A DNA stretch of 64,000 nucleotides from Chengkuizengella sediminis (GCF_010078385.1 NZ_SIJC01000009.1:62001-126000); one strand, 5' to 3'. Positions 15,520 through 26,777 are shown, counted from the stretch's first letter. Program-made: numbers and translations. Notes: generated from the sequence alone by a model not told the origin.

Positions 15520-16482
15520 TTGAAATTATTGATCGTAGTCTTTTTTATGATGACATGTATTTTTTTATTTTTTAGCTTTTTGCAGTTGTTCTTTAAATCA
15601 GATAAAAAAATGGAAAAGAGATTGAAGTTTTTTTTGAAGGAAAATGATGAGAAGCCTCTGGGTAAACGTTCTTTTCATGGTTTAGTTCAAATGAAATTAT
15701 TCCAACAATCTGTAAAGGAAAGGATGAAAAAGAAAAAAAATAATAAAAAACTGGAGCAAAGTTTAATTAGTGCTGGGATTTCTCTAAGTGCTGAGGAGTT
15801 TATCATGTTCAGAACTATACTTTCTATTCTTTCTGGACTGATTGTATACTTGATTTTCGACAAATGGATCATGATCATATTTGGATTTTGCATCATTTAC
15901 TTTGGTACAAAGTTTTGGATAATATTCAAACAAAAAAAACGAATAAAAATGTTCAACGATAGTTTATCAGATATGATTACGACCATAATTAGTTCACTTC
16001 GAGCTGGTTTTAGTCTAATACAGTCTTTACAATCAGTAGTTGAAGAATCTGAATCGCCTATGAAAGAAGAAATAGAACTTGTGGTTAAAGAAATGCAATA
16101 CGGAAGTTCATTGGAAGACTCCCTAAATCAATTAAAAGAAAGAATGCCCAGTGAAGATTTAGATTTGATGATCCAATCTATTTTAATTCAAAGACAGATT
16201 GGAGGAAACCTATCTGTCATTTTGGAAACAATTGAACAAACAATTCGGGATAGAACAAAAATTCAAGGTCAGATTTCAACTTTAACTGCACAAGGTAAAT
16301 TATCTGGAATGATTATAGGGAGCTTACCTATTGGTGTAGGTTTTGTTATTTTTTTGATAGAACCTGAATATTTCGCTGATTTTTTCCGCCATCCAATTGG
16401 TATTATGCTTATTATTTCAGGAGTTATCTCTGGCACGATTGGATTTATGTTAATTAGAAAGTTAACTACGATTGAGGTGTGA
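15520..16482 (+). CDS. tadB: TadB inner-membrane platform protein
   Basis: 320 residues of the type II secretion F family. There are N-terminal membrane segments, a cytoplasmic domain with the F-domain pattern (DSLSDMITTIISSLRAGFSLIQSL, then EMQYGSSLEDSL and IQRQIGGNLS), and a C-terminal helix pair. TTG 15520 lies behind a G-rich AAAAAAGGGGG site. With TadC it forms the membrane platform turned by TadA. Confidence 0.92.
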   Translation: MKLLIVVFFMMTCIFLFFSFLQLFFKSDKKMEKRLKFFLKENDEKPLGKRSFHGLVQMKLFQQSVKERMKKKKNNKKLEQSLISAGISLSAEEFIMFRTILSILSGLIVYLIFDKWIMIIFGFCIIYFGTKFWIIFKQKKRIKMFNDSLSDMITTIISSLRAGFSLIQSLQSVVEESESPMKEEIELVVKEMQYGSSLEDSLNQLKERMPSEDLDLMIQSILIQRQIGGNLSVILETIEQTIRDRTKIQGQISTLTAQGKLSGMIIGSLPIGVGFVIFLIEPEYFADFFRHPIGIMLIISGVISGTIGFMLIRKLTTIEV

Positions 16483-16487
16483 TTATT

Positions 16488-17417
16488 ATGTTTTATGTTA
16501 CATTTTTTTTAACAATCACCTTAGTTATTTATAGTGTTTTTGTATTACGTAGAGAGAGGACAGAGAAAATCACGAAAAGAATCTCTTTAATCAAAGGTGA
16601 AAAAAATAAGTTCCTTGATAACAGTGAGATGATTAAGAAGGAAAATAAAAAACAATCTTTCTTAGAAAAATGGTCAAAAATTTTATTGCTTAAAATGAAA
16701 AAAATATTCGAAAGTAAAATGAAAGAGAAAAAAGTAGCTAAGATTGAAATGAAATTAATGCAAGCTGGGAGACCATTTCAAATGACCCCAATTGAGTTTC
16801 GTTTATTTCAAATCGGATGTGCTATTTTATTTCCAACTTTTTCAGGTATATATGCAGTTTTCATGGAATTTTCAACTATATTAATATTTGTTGTAATATT
16901 GTCTGCCTTTGTGAACGGTCTGATTATACCTCATTTATATTTGAAAAGTAAAATTAAAAAACGTAACTATAAAGCTTTGCGAGAACTTCCAGATGTTTTA
17001 GATTTATTAACGGTAAGTTTGGAGGCAGGGCTGGGATTTGATGCCGCATTAAACAAGTTGGTTTCCAAAAAGAAAGGCGTATTATCAAGTGAATTCCAGC
17101 ATTGTTTAGAGGAAATTCGGTTGGGAAAATTAAGACGTGATGCTTTATTAGGTATTAAAGAAAGATTACTTTTAAAAGAAGTAAAAACAATGGTGAGTAA
17201 CATTCTCCAAGCTGAAAAATTAGGGGTTGGTATGGTAAAGGTAATGAGGGTTTTATCTCAGGAAGTTCGTCAACAAAGAAAACAACGAGCGGAGGAACAG
17301 GCAATGAAAGCTCCGATAAAAATGCTAATCCCTCTTGTGTTTTTTGTGTTTCCAACTTTATTCATCGTACTGTTGGGACCTGTCCTTATAGGTTTCGTTG
17401 AAACATTTTCAAAATGA
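16488..17417 (+). CDS. tadC: TadC inner-membrane platform protein
   Basis: 309 residues, the second F-domain platform protein. Membrane helices flank a cytoplasmic domain (LRELPDVLDLLTVSLEAGLGFDAAL, then LGKLRRDALLGIKERL and EKLGVGMVKVMRVLS). ATG 16488 follows TGAGGTG; the frame also opens at GTG 16479, inside the tadB stop region. It is the last cistron and is followed by two terminators. Confidence 0.92.
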   Translation: MFYVTFFLTITLVIYSVFVLRRERTEKITKRISLIKGEKNKFLDNSEMIKKENKKQSFLEKWSKILLLKMKKIFESKMKEKKVAKIEMKLMQAGRPFQMTPIEFRLFQIGCAILFPTFSGIYAVFMEFSTILIFVVILSAFVNGLIIPHLYLKSKIKKRNYKALRELPDVLDLLTVSLEAGLGFDAALNKLVSKKKGVLSSEFQHCLEEIRLGKLRRDALLGIKERLLLKEVKTMVSNILQAEKLGVGMVKVMRVLSQEVRQQRKQRAEEQAMKAPIKMLIPLVFFVFPTLFIVLLGPVLIGFVETFSK

Positions 17418-17436
17418 TCATTCTGCCTAATAAAAA

Positions 17437-17475
17437 AGATCATGGATGAGCGTCGCCATGATCTCTATATATTAT
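17437..17475 (+). terminator. first terminator of the tad operon
   Basis: AGATCATGG (17437-17445) pairs with CCATGATCT (17456-17464), followed by an AT-rich stretch with T6. Confidence 0.75.
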
Positions 17476-17517
17476 TTTTTAAAATTTTTGACAACTTTCC
17501 TTTGTCTTTTCCTTTGA

Positions 17518-17546
17518 GGCTCGCTAAAAGGCGAGTTTTCTTTTTT
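17518..17546 (+). terminator. second terminator of the tad operon
   Basis: CTCGC-TAAAAG-GCGAG followed by TTTTCTTTTTT. It backs up the first hairpin and isolates the operon from the converging haloperoxidase gene. Confidence 0.75.
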
Positions 17547-17566
17547 CATATAATTACTTACTCCAA

Positions 17567-18433
17567 TCAATCATCTGGTGGAAGAGTAAGCGATGTACAG
17601 TTATCAGGAAAATCAAAAGGAATGACCTGCTCATATGGTGGTGGTGGTAAATCTGCATGTTTGTTTTCTATATAAGGAATGTCTACTGGCTCACCTCTTG
17701 AATCCGTTTCACTAGCTAAAATTGGAATGATATGTTCCGCTACTTGTCTACCTAATTTTAAACCCTCGTCATTATCGACAGGGAAATGGACGAGTGCATA
17801 CAAACGAGATAAAGAACATTCTTCACCTAATTCATCTAATCTAGCAGCTTCCCCTGGGAAAAAGTATTTTAGAATTGTAGTAACACATCCTGCTACAGCA
17901 GCATGTCCAGACGGATAGGTTGGATGACGTGGTGTACATAATAGGGTAGCAAATTCTTGATCATACTGATCAGGTCTCGCCACTAACCACATAAATTTGT
18001 AATACCAGGTAATCATAAATGCATCGTTTGCAGCACTTAATACAGCAGATTCTAATCGTGCAGCATATGGAGCAGTTACTCCATACGTATCTACTAATAT
18101 ATCTAAAACAGGTAACCATTGTTTAGTTGCTACACCTGTTCCCCAATAAGTTGCAACTTGTTTTTTGAATTCATCTAAGTTGTTTGCAGTTTCATATACA
18201 GCATCTAATTGTGCACCTCCCCAATCTATAAAATTAGGATGTTTGACCGTGAAATAAATGTGTTCTCCAGTCTGTTTAATCTTAAATTTCTTACCACATC
18301 GATCGTAATAATACATGGGCCATGAGCCAGCTAAAGGATCCTCTGGATTAGTTGGTGGGAATTCTTCGCCTGCATAGGGAACTTCATTCCACAATAAATA
18401 ATTAGGATCAAAGTTTTTACAACATTTACTCAT
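17567..18433 (-). CDS. vanadium-dependent haloperoxidase / PAP2-family protein
   Basis: A 288-residue protein with the PAP2/haloperoxidase active-site layout: HPTYPSGHAAVAG with the conserved SGH, then SRLYALVHFPVDNDEGLKLG with the Arg and the second His. The N-terminus is soluble (WNEVPYAGEEFPPTNPEDPLAGSW) and has no signal peptide, matching the vanadium haloperoxidase-like group found in Bacillus and Paenibacillus. Whether it oxidises halides or removes phosphate cannot be decided from sequence. It is transcribed alone and ends just after the tad terminators. Confidence 0.82.
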   Translation of the reverse strand: MSKCCKNFDPNYLLWNEVPYAGEEFPPTNPEDPLAGSWPMYYYDRCGKKFKIKQTGEHIYFTVKHPNFIDWGGAQLDAVYETANNLDEFKKQVATYWGTGVATKQWLPVLDILVDTYGVTAPYAARLESAVLSAANDAFMITWYYKFMWLVARPDQYDQEFATLLCTPRHPTYPSGHAAVAGCVTTILKYFFPGEAARLDELGEECSLSRLYALVHFPVDNDEGLKLGRQVAEHIIPILASETDSRGEPVDIPYIENKHADLPPPPYEQVIPFDFPDNCTSLTLPPDD

Positions 18434-18703
18434 GTTATTTACTCCTTTCTTGTAAGATATAATATTTTATTCTAGTAATATTGGATTCGAAATGATGAAA
18501 ACGTCTGTTTTTTTATAACAAACACCCATTTTTAATATAAAAATAGATTTATACCTATATCCCAATGTAAGAGAGGTTTACTTAATAGGCTAATAGCGAT
18601 ATATCTAACGTACATTGTGACTTTTCTTGAAAATTGTTAGTTTTTTGGAAAGTTATTGTAATGTGATTCAGTTCATGGTAAGTTAATACTAAGTTAATAA
18701 ATG

Positions 18704-18792
18704 CAGGGAGCTTGGAAGACCAGGCTGAGAGGATGGCTATTCTGCTATCGACTGTTGAACCTGATCTGGGTAATGCCAGCGTAGGAAAGATG
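18704..18792 (+). ncRNA. TPP riboswitch (THI element)
   Basis: The conserved THI-box parts are present in order: GGGAGC, GGCTGAGAGGATGGC, then ACCTGATCTGGGTAATGCCAGCGTAGG. A terminator stem follows at 18814-18847. It controls thiC, about 300 bases downstream: with TPP bound, transcription should stop. I see nothing in 18434-18703 apart from promoter-like AT sequence, and nothing gene-like in 18848-19095. Confidence 0.97.
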
Positions 18793-18813
18793 TCTATTCT
18801 TGAATGTTCTGTC

Positions 18814-18847
18814 ATGACTTCTTATATCCTTAAGTAGTCATTTTTTA
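18814..18847 (+). terminator. riboswitch-controlled terminator
   Basis: ATGACTTCTTA pairs with TAAGTAGTCAT with one T/T mismatch around TATCC, followed by a T6 run. It is the likely expression platform of the TPP riboswitch. Confidence 0.85.
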
Positions 18848-19056
18848 TTGGATTGCAAAGAATAAAATCATGCAAGATTGTATACTCAAGAAAATATACC
18901 TTCATATTTTCTTAATGACCACAAAAGAATGATTCCACGATATCTTTTAATTTCACTACTTTTCTAAAATGACAGAAACCTACTATTGGCGAAATTTCTA
19001 AAAACCTATTTCAATTTCTACAACTAGAATTGTTCACCTTCTGAACCCATGCATAA

Positions 19057-20865
<1,809 letters not shown>

Positions 20866-20887
20866 AAGAGTCACTGAGCAAAAAATG

Positions 20888-20917
20888 AACCTGATGGATT
20901 TCCATCAGGTTTTTTTA
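20888..20917 (+). terminator. thiC terminator
   Basis: A perfect 11-bp stem (AACCTGATGGA with TCCATCAGGTT), two-base loop, then T7. Confidence 0.9.
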
Positions 20918-20957
20918 GTGTAATTTTTATGGTTTTTGAATAACTAATTTCATTTTC

Positions 20958-21353
20958 TTATGGATCATCATAAGTAACGTAAGTTCCTGCAATGAAATCA
21001 TGTACCGAACGTTTATCTTCTCTCACAGCAACCATGGTAATGCTTACAATAATTGCAATTCCCAACGTAATAGCGTAAATTATACCTCCAACTAATTGAC
21101 GAAGTAGCATTGTACCTATTCCAACATTTTCACCATTCATTTTTACAATTCGAATGCCACAAATTCTTTTTCCAATTGTATACCCATACCAAACAACAGG
21201 TACAATAATCAAATATAAAACATCAAGAATTTGACTGAGATCTCCAATTCCAATGATATACCCAAAGATGAATGTGAAAAAGATTGCTATAAAGATCGAA
21301 TCTAGAATACTCGCTGCAAATCGAATCCAAAAACCAGCTGGTTGTTGTACCAA
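20958..21353 (-). CDS. RDD family membrane protein
   Basis: 131 residues with three to four hydrophobic helices. The RDD motif residues are visible: WIRFAASILDSIF with the Arg and Asp, GYTIGKRICGIRIV, and a C-terminal REDKRSVHDFIAGTYV. The family's function is mostly unknown, though some members act in Na+/H+ exchange. Start TTG 21353 lies seven bases after GGGGGGAG. It is transcribed alone on the minus strand. Confidence 0.82.
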   Translation of the reverse strand: MVQQPAGFWIRFAASILDSIFIAIFFTFIFGYIIGIGDLSQILDVLYLIIVPVVWYGYTIGKRICGIRIVKMNGENVGIGTMLLRQLVGGIIYAITLGIAIIVSITMVAVREDKRSVHDFIAGTYVTYDDP

Positions 21354-21607
21354 AACTATCTCCCCCCATTATTCAAAATAAAAAAATATCTCATATAGAA
21401 TATTATATAAAAATGTAATAATGCAAGTCCGGTTATAATTCATTTGCAAAGCCTTACAATACCAATAATGTCATCCATCCTCAACTCATCTTAGATAGAG
21501 AAAATTATCATATCATAATGGCATTAGATTTTTAAAGAAGGATGGTTTACTATATAGAATGAAAAAAGGGAGTCAATAAAAAATCAAAAAAAATTAGGAG
21601 GGTAGAA

Positions 21608-21805
21608 ATGATACTAAAAGAAGAGCAAGTATTATCCAAAGAAAATGACTTTGATCAGGCGATTGAAAACAAGCTAAGAGTCATCGTTAGACAATATGGT
21701 GTAACTGTGGATTACGGCGGAGAAATTACGAATCACGATAATGAATATGTCAAAATACAAGAGAAATATTTCAAAAAAAACACCTGTGAGTTTTTAGTTC
21801 GTTAA
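21608..21805 (+). CDS. hypothetical 65-residue protein
   Basis: A small acidic protein (starts MILKEEQVLSKENDFDQA, middle RQYGVTVDYGGEITNHDNEYVKIQ) with no membrane segment. The ribosome site AGGAGGGTAGAA before ATG 21608 is strong, and a terminator overlaps its last codons. I do not recognise the family. It converges on the MFS transporter. Confidence 0.65.
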   Translation: MILKEEQVLSKENDFDQAIENKLRVIVRQYGVTVDYGGEITNHDNEYVKIQEKYFKKNTCEFLVR

Positions 21806-21825
21806 AACTCATAGGTGTTTTTTAT
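21778..21825. terminator. bidirectional terminator overlapping two gene ends
   Basis: A long stem: ACACCTGTGAGTTTT on the left pairs with AAAACTCATAGGTGT on the right, with one mismatch. A T-run follows on the plus strand and an A-run precedes it. It covers the last codons of the 65-residue gene and reaches the stop of the MFS gene. Confidence 0.85.
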
Positions 21826-23030
21826 TCAAAGCTGTTTTTCACTTTTTGAGGTATTAATGTTTTTCTAACCCATAACATATTTAAAGTCAACAACACACCA
21901 GACATGATGAATAATCCAGGTATGGTGATGAAACCCGAAATAAATCCTCCAGTAATCGGACCTAACATATTACCTAGAGCTAATGCACTTGTATTAAAAC
22001 TATAAGCACGACTTTCCATTCCTTCAGGTATAAACTTTCTAAGTAGGGAGTTTACAGATGGAAGCAATCCCCCTATAAAAATCCCCATAAAAAATCGGAG
22101 TACGAGAAGCTGCCAAACGTTGTTTACAAATGCTTGTGGGAATGAAGTTAATGCAGCGCCTAAAAGGGCAATGAATAGTATTTTTTCTGAGCCAATACGA
22201 TCACTTAGTCTTCCTAATACAGGTGATGAAATCATATTTGAAAATCCTGTTATGGAACTAACCAATCCTACGTAAAATGCTAACCACTCAGTATTTCCAT
22301 GCATATCCTGCACAAATATAGCCATCAGAGGCATTACGCTTAGTAATGAAAATTGGATGATAAAAGTAACTGAAAATAATGCAGGGATTTGCGGTATTTT
22401 TTTTAAGTCCAGAAAACCCTGCAATACAGAAATATTCGTTTTAATAGCAGCCTTTTTTTTATCAAATTTTTCTCTAACTAAAAAGAGAGCTAATAAGGAA
22501 GCAATAAAAAGCAAAGCCCCTGTTATAAAAAATATAGTTTGAAAGGGAACGAAATTTGCTAATAATCCACCAATGAAAGGCCCAAGTATCGTACCAGCTA
22601 CAGCACCTGATTGCATCATTCCCATGGCAAAACCAATATGTTCACGTGGTGTATTTGTGGATATCAAAGAGGTGGAAGCTGGGATATATCCTGAGATGGT
22701 TCCATTTAATAAACGTAAAAATAATAATTGCCAAGTGTTTGTAGCAAATCCCATTAGTGCAACTACAATCGACATTCCGAAACCTGATCGGAGGATCATG
22801 ATTTTTCTACCGTATCTGTCTCCTAATTTCCCCCATAAAGGCTGAAATAAAAATGAAGTTAAAAAATTTCCTGCAAATATAATGCTTGTCCAGATGGCGA
22901 CCTCATTTGGATCAGAAATTCCCAATTCCTGTATATATAAAGGTAAAAACGGTATGATCATACTCATTCCTGATGTTGCCATAAATTGACCAAACCACAA
23001 CACAATAAGATTAGTTTTCCAACGAGGCAA
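21822..23030 (-). CDS. MFS multidrug-type efflux transporter (MdtG-like)
   Basis: 402 residues with 12 predicted helices in two halves. The family loop motif GKLGDRYGRKIMIL lies between TM2 and TM3, with a matching GRLSDRIGSEKIL in the second half. The TM5 drug-antiport motif region GTILGPFIGGLL is also present. This fits the DHA1 group of drug:proton antiporters. Start TTG 23030 is preceded by AGAAGGA. The substrate is unknown. It is transcribed alone and is divergent from a coat-protein gene. Confidence 0.88.
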   Translation of the reverse strand: MPRWKTNLIVLWFGQFMATSGMSMIIPFLPLYIQELGISDPNEVAIWTSIIFAGNFLTSFLFQPLWGKLGDRYGRKIMILRSGFGMSIVVALMGFATNTWQLLFLRLLNGTISGYIPASTSLISTNTPREHIGFAMGMMQSGAVAGTILGPFIGGLLANFVPFQTIFFITGALLFIASLLALFLVREKFDKKKAAIKTNISVLQGFLDLKKIPQIPALFSVTFIIQFSLLSVMPLMAIFVQDMHGNTEWLAFYVGLVSSITGFSNMISSPVLGRLSDRIGSEKILFIALLGAALTSFPQAFVNNVWQLLVLRFFMGIFIGGLLPSVNSLLRKFIPEGMESRAYSFNTSALALGNMLGPITGGFISGFITIPGLFIMSGVLLTLNMLWVRKTLIPQKVKNSFE

Positions 23031-23162
23031 AATAGTTTCCTTCTTTCAAAATGAATATGCTTCACTTCACTTTTGTGGGTTTTTATTATGTATACTTGTT
23101 TTCATTATGGTTACATTAAATTTGTATCACTTAAATCACATAATTCAAAGGGAGATGACAAA

Positions 23163-23723
23163 ATGCCTTTCGGTGCTCATGAAACAATGGAAGTTCATGA
23201 AATATTAAATGGAAGTATTAATATGATTAATCATTTTTCTCTTTATGCGAATCAATGTCAAGATCATAACTTACGCCAGATGATTCACAATCATATGCAG
23301 ACAGCTATTCAAGGTTATGATCAATTAGTTGCGTATACACATGACTATAATGCAGCAAACAGATCAATGCAACCTTATTCACAACCTAACATCCAACCGC
23401 AGCAAATTCGATATGGCTTACATCAGCCTCAATCTCATGTGCCACAGACACAAGGGCAACTTAATGATCAACAAATTATTGCAGGGATGTTATGCCTCCA
23501 CAAAGGCTCTGCAAAAAATCATATTGCTGCTTCTCTTGAATGTGCTGATCCTAATGTAAGGGAAATGTTGATTCATGGTGCAGTAAACTGTGCTAATCAA
23601 GCATATGAAGTGTTTTTATTTATGAATCAACAGGGGTACTATCAAGTTCCTACTATGGAAGATCATACTGCCAAAACTTATTTACATAGTTACCAGCCTG
23701 TACAACAAAACATTCATCAATAA
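23163..23723 (+). CDS. CotF-like spore coat protein
   Basis: 186 residues rich in His, Gln and Asn. The N-terminal part (HETMEVHEILNGSINMINHFSLYANQCQD) and the C-terminal part (QIIAGMLCLHKGSAKNHIAASLECADPNVREML) are two helical Coat_F-like halves joined by a Gln/Pro linker. ATG 23163 follows AAGGGAGATGAC; the frame is open from 23073 but without a ribosome site. It indicates an endospore former. Sporulation control by a late sigma factor is expected, but no clear box is assigned. Confidence 0.85.
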   Translation: MPFGAHETMEVHEILNGSINMINHFSLYANQCQDHNLRQMIHNHMQTAIQGYDQLVAYTHDYNAANRSMQPYSQPNIQPQQIRYGLHQPQSHVPQTQGQLNDQQIIAGMLCLHKGSAKNHIAASLECADPNVREMLIHGAVNCANQAYEVFLFMNQQGYYQVPTMEDHTAKTYLHSYQPVQQNIHQ

Positions 23724-23893
23724 ATAATTGAATAAAGGGCATTTTCTCGAGTGAATTGAAAGTGCCTAACTCCTACCCTAATCATGCCTTCTTACAATGG
23801 TCAATATTGTGTATAATATGATTTATATTCCTATTCATCTAATATCATTTAGATTTATTAATTATGGAGTAGGTTAGGAGAACTGTATCATTC

Positions 23894-24697
23894 ATGACAG
23901 AGTGGGTCATAGGTTTTGTAGGGAGTTTCATGATTGCAGGATTAGCGTTTTGGAAAAAATCATTGTCTTTATCAGGTGCTATAATGGCTATTTGTATAGG
24001 TACATTAATGTATGCCTTAGTTAGTTTAGCTTGGTATGGTACACTCATTGCCTTTTTTATTTCTTCCTCTCTTCTTACAAAATGGAAACAGAACAGAAAA
24101 AAAATGATAGAACATAGTTATGAAAAAACAGGAAATAGAGATGCAGGACAGGTGTGGGCAAATGGTGGATTAGCACTATTATTAGCTGTGACCTTTTATA
24201 TTTGGCAGCAACCTATGATTTGGTGGGCATTTATTGGTATATTAGCTACAGTAAATGCGGATACTTGGGCGACCGAAATTGGTAGTTTAAGCAAAAAACC
24301 ACCTCGTTCTGTTCTTTCTTTTCAAACAGTAACTCCTGGATCTTCTGGCGGAGTATCAAGTTTAGGTTTGGTATCAAGTATATTAGGCGGAGGGTTTATC
24401 GGTATTACGGCTTGGATCTTATCCACAGAAAATGATATGGGAATGTTGTTTTTTTACTTGATTATAGGTATAGTCAGTGGTTTTATTGGAGCTTTGACAG
24501 ATTCGTTTATTGGAGCAAAATGGCAAGTGATGTACGATTGTGAGCAATGTGGAAAAGAAGTTGAAAGTTCTAACCACTGTTTACACCCTGCCCGTATGAA
24601 ACGAGGTTGGAGATGGATGAATAATGATAGAGTGAATATGATTAGTTCTATCATTGGTGGTATGATTGCGATACTAATAGGCATCTTATGGGTGTAA
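23894..24697 (+). CDS. DUF92 family integral membrane protein
   Basis: 267 residues with about seven hydrophobic segments. The DUF92 core is clear: SGAIMAICIGTLMY, TGNRDAGQVWANGG, NADTWATEIGSLSKKPPRSVLSF, TVTPGSSGGVSSLGL and a Cys/His segment CEQCGKEVESSNHCLHP. The plant homologue VTE6 is a phytyl-phosphate kinase, so a role in isoprenoid phosphate metabolism is possible but unproven here. ATG 23894 has a distant AGGAG. It is 70 bases upstream of the M42 peptidase gene. Confidence 0.85.
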   Translation: MTEWVIGFVGSFMIAGLAFWKKSLSLSGAIMAICIGTLMYALVSLAWYGTLIAFFISSSLLTKWKQNRKKMIEHSYEKTGNRDAGQVWANGGLALLLAVTFYIWQQPMIWWAFIGILATVNADTWATEIGSLSKKPPRSVLSFQTVTPGSSGGVSSLGLVSSILGGGFIGITAWILSTENDMGMLFFYLIIGIVSGFIGALTDSFIGAKWQVMYDCEQCGKEVESSNHCLHPARMKRGWRWMNNDRVNMISSIIGGMIAILIGILWV

Positions 24698-24770
24698 TCT
24701 CCGAAAGTTTTATTTTCATTTGTACAAAATTTTGGTAATATAAGAATATAAATATATGGAAGTGATAGAA

Positions 24771-25838
24771 ATGAATGCGGAAACATTAAAACTATTTAAA
24801 ACATTAACGGAAATGCCAGCTGCACCAGGTTTTGAAAAAGATATCCGAGCTTATGTTAGATCAGAGATAGAAAATTATACAAATGAGATCATTCAGGATC
24901 GATTGGGCAGTATTTTTGGTGTTGTTCGAGGGAATGAAAATGGCCCAAGAGTAATGGTGGCAGGTCATTTAGATGAAGTTGGTTTTATGGTTACAAAAAT
25001 AACAGATAACGGTATGATTCGATTTCAACCTCTAGGTGGTTGGTGGAGTCAAGTACTATTAGCTCAACGAGTACAAATCATAACACAAAAAGGTCCTGTT
25101 ATAGGAGTGATTGGTTCAACACCACCCCATTTGTTAAATGAAACACAGCGTAAAAAACCAGCAGATATGAATCAGATGTTTATAGATGTAGGAGCAGATG
25201 ATCGACAAGACGCAGAAAACATGGGAATTCTTCCTGGACTGCAAATTGTTCCAATTTGTCCATTCACGGTGTTATCAAATCCTAAAAAGATTTTAGCTAA
25301 AGCATGGGATAATCGTTACGGTGTAGGTTTGGCAATAGAGCTGCTTAAAGAAGTACATAAGGAACAACTGCCAAATATTTTATTTACAGGAGCAACAGTA
25401 CAAGAAGAAGTAGGATTAAGAGGGGCAGTGACAGCATCTAATTTGGTGAAACCAGATATTTTCTACGCTTTGGATGCAAGCCCAGCAAATGATACTACTG
25501 GTGATAAAAGTGAGTTTGGTCAGCTTGGTAAAGGAGCATTACTTCGTATTTTAGATCGTACAATGGTAACACATCAAGGATTAAAGGAATTCATTTTAGA
25601 TACTGCAGAGTCTAATGATATTCCATACCAGTATTTTATATCTGCTGGGGGTACTGATGCAGGTAATGTACATCTGAATGGGATTGGGGTTCCTTCAGCA
25701 GTCATCGGAGTATGTTCTAGGTATATTCATACTTCATCTTCCATCCTACATGTGGAAGATTACGAAGCTGCCAAGGAGTTGTTAGTAAAGTTAGTGAAAA
25801 CAACAGATCAATCAACTTTTGAAGAAATCATCAAATAG
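24771..25838 (+). CDS. M42-family metalloaminopeptidase
   Basis: 355 residues. A dinuclear zinc or cobalt aminopeptidase of the glutamyl aminopeptidase/YsdC/YtoP group, forming large tetrahedral complexes in the cytoplasm. Metal ligands appear in [10 protein letters not shown] (His), WDNRYGVGL (Asp), [11 protein letters not shown] (catalytic Glu and ligand Glu), ALDASPAND (Asp) and RYIHTSSS (His). I prefer ATG 24771, which has GGAAGTGATAG before it, over ATG 24756. Confidence 0.92.
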   Translation: MNAETLKLFKTLTEMPAAPGFEKDIRAYVRSEIENYTNEIIQDRLGSIFGVVRGNENGPRVMVAGHLDEVGFMVTKITDNGMIRFQPLGGWWSQVLLAQRVQIITQKGPVIGVIGSTPPHLLNETQRKKPADMNQMFIDVGADDRQDAENMGILPGLQIVPICPFTVLSNPKKILAKAWDNRYGVGLAIELLKEVHKEQLPNILFTGATVQEEVGLRGAVTASNLVKPDIFYALDASPANDTTGDKSEFGQLGKGALLRILDRTMVTHQGLKEFILDTAESNDIPYQYFISAGGTDAGNVHLNGIGVPSAVIGVCSRYIHTSSSILHVEDYEAAKELLVKLVKTTDQSTFEEIIK

Positions 25839-26015
25839 AGTATGGTTTCACAATTTTAATTCATATCATACATGTTTTCTTTCATATCAAGATTTCAAAC
25901 AATTATCATGAATTCTTCATTCTAAGCTCAGAGAAGCCAGCAAATGTTTAATTAACTAGCAGTGAGTGTTTAATTACCTCGGTTTTATAGGTTTTATATT
26001 AAAAGGAGGGATTTA

Positions 26016-26603
26016 ATGTATCAATTAAAAGAAAAGGAAATGATTTTTGTTTTCACAGGCCCAGATGGATCTGGAAGAAAAACTGTGGCAGATATGGTTG
26101 GTACGACATTGGGGATTAAAAAGGTGATTTCTTATACCTCAAGAGAAAAACGTCCAAGCGAGGTAGATGGTCAGGATTATCATTTTATTTCACGGAAGCA
26201 ATTTGAAGAAGGTATAAATAATAAAGAATTTGTTGAAGTTACTGATATTGATGGGAATTTTTATGGAATCAAAGGGTTAGATATTGAACAGGAGTTTAAA
26301 AATAACGATTTTATTTATCTGATATTAAATTCAGCTGGTGCTAGAACTTTAAAGAAGCTATTTGGTGAAAAGGTTAGTCGTTTATTTATTTACGTAGATC
26401 GTGATGTGATTATTGAACGTCAGAAAGCTTTAGGTGTGAATCAAGAAATTGTAGATTTTCATTTTAAACATTATAATGAAGATATGTCATACAAAGATGA
26501 ATGTAAACATGCATTTGAAAATACAGATTTAGCTCATACTGTGTTTGCAGTAACAGAAGTATTAGAAGGGTATATGGATCGTCAATTAGAAGAAAAAGAC
26601 TAA
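26016..26603 (+). CDS. guanylate-kinase-like protein with altered P-loop
   Basis: 195 residues with the guanylate kinase fold. The phosphate loop region reads FTGPDGSGRKTV. The GMP-binding segment follows (VISYTSREKRPSEVDGQDYHFISRKQFE), with the conserved Tyr, Arg, Glu and Asp, then NGNFYGIK-like DGNFYGIKG. Canonical Gmk has GxxGxGKGT; here the Lys is shifted by one (GRKT). The C-terminal half is diverged. It may be a specialised nucleotide kinase or a non-catalytic scaffold. The true gmk normally lies in another locus. The AAAAGGAGG ribosome site is strong. It is monocistronic with a terminator. Confidence 0.78.
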   Translation: MYQLKEKEMIFVFTGPDGSGRKTVADMVGTTLGIKKVISYTSREKRPSEVDGQDYHFISRKQFEEGINNKEFVEVTDIDGNFYGIKGLDIEQEFKNNDFIYLILNSAGARTLKKLFGEKVSRLFIYVDRDVIIERQKALGVNQEIVDFHFKHYNEDMSYKDECKHAFENTDLAHTVFAVTEVLEGYMDRQLEEKD

Positions 26604-26620
26604 TCTAATAAAAATATAGA

Positions 26621-26652
26621 AACTCGCCAATTTACTTGTGGCGAGTTTTTTA
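26621..26652 (+). terminator. terminator after the kinase-like gene
   Basis: AACTCGCC pairs with GGCGAGTT, followed by T6. Confidence 0.85.
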
Positions 26653-26777
26653 TGATATAGAAAACTCATAACTATCTAAAAAATACATTTAGGATGGAGT
26701 CTATATTCGAGGAATGAGCAGAAAATCACGCACAGGTGTTTTTTTGCTTGTTTAATACATAGTTCGCAGTGTTTGTG

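Noticed and set aside
12526-17417. Missing secretin (rcpA) as a sign of gene loss in the tad operon
   Set aside because: Gram-positive Tad systems normally lack the outer-membrane secretin, so the set is complete for this envelope type.
26731-26750. CACGCACAGG similar to the 5' end of some GEMM riboswitches, upstream of thiH
   Set aside because: None of the other conserved GEMM parts follow.
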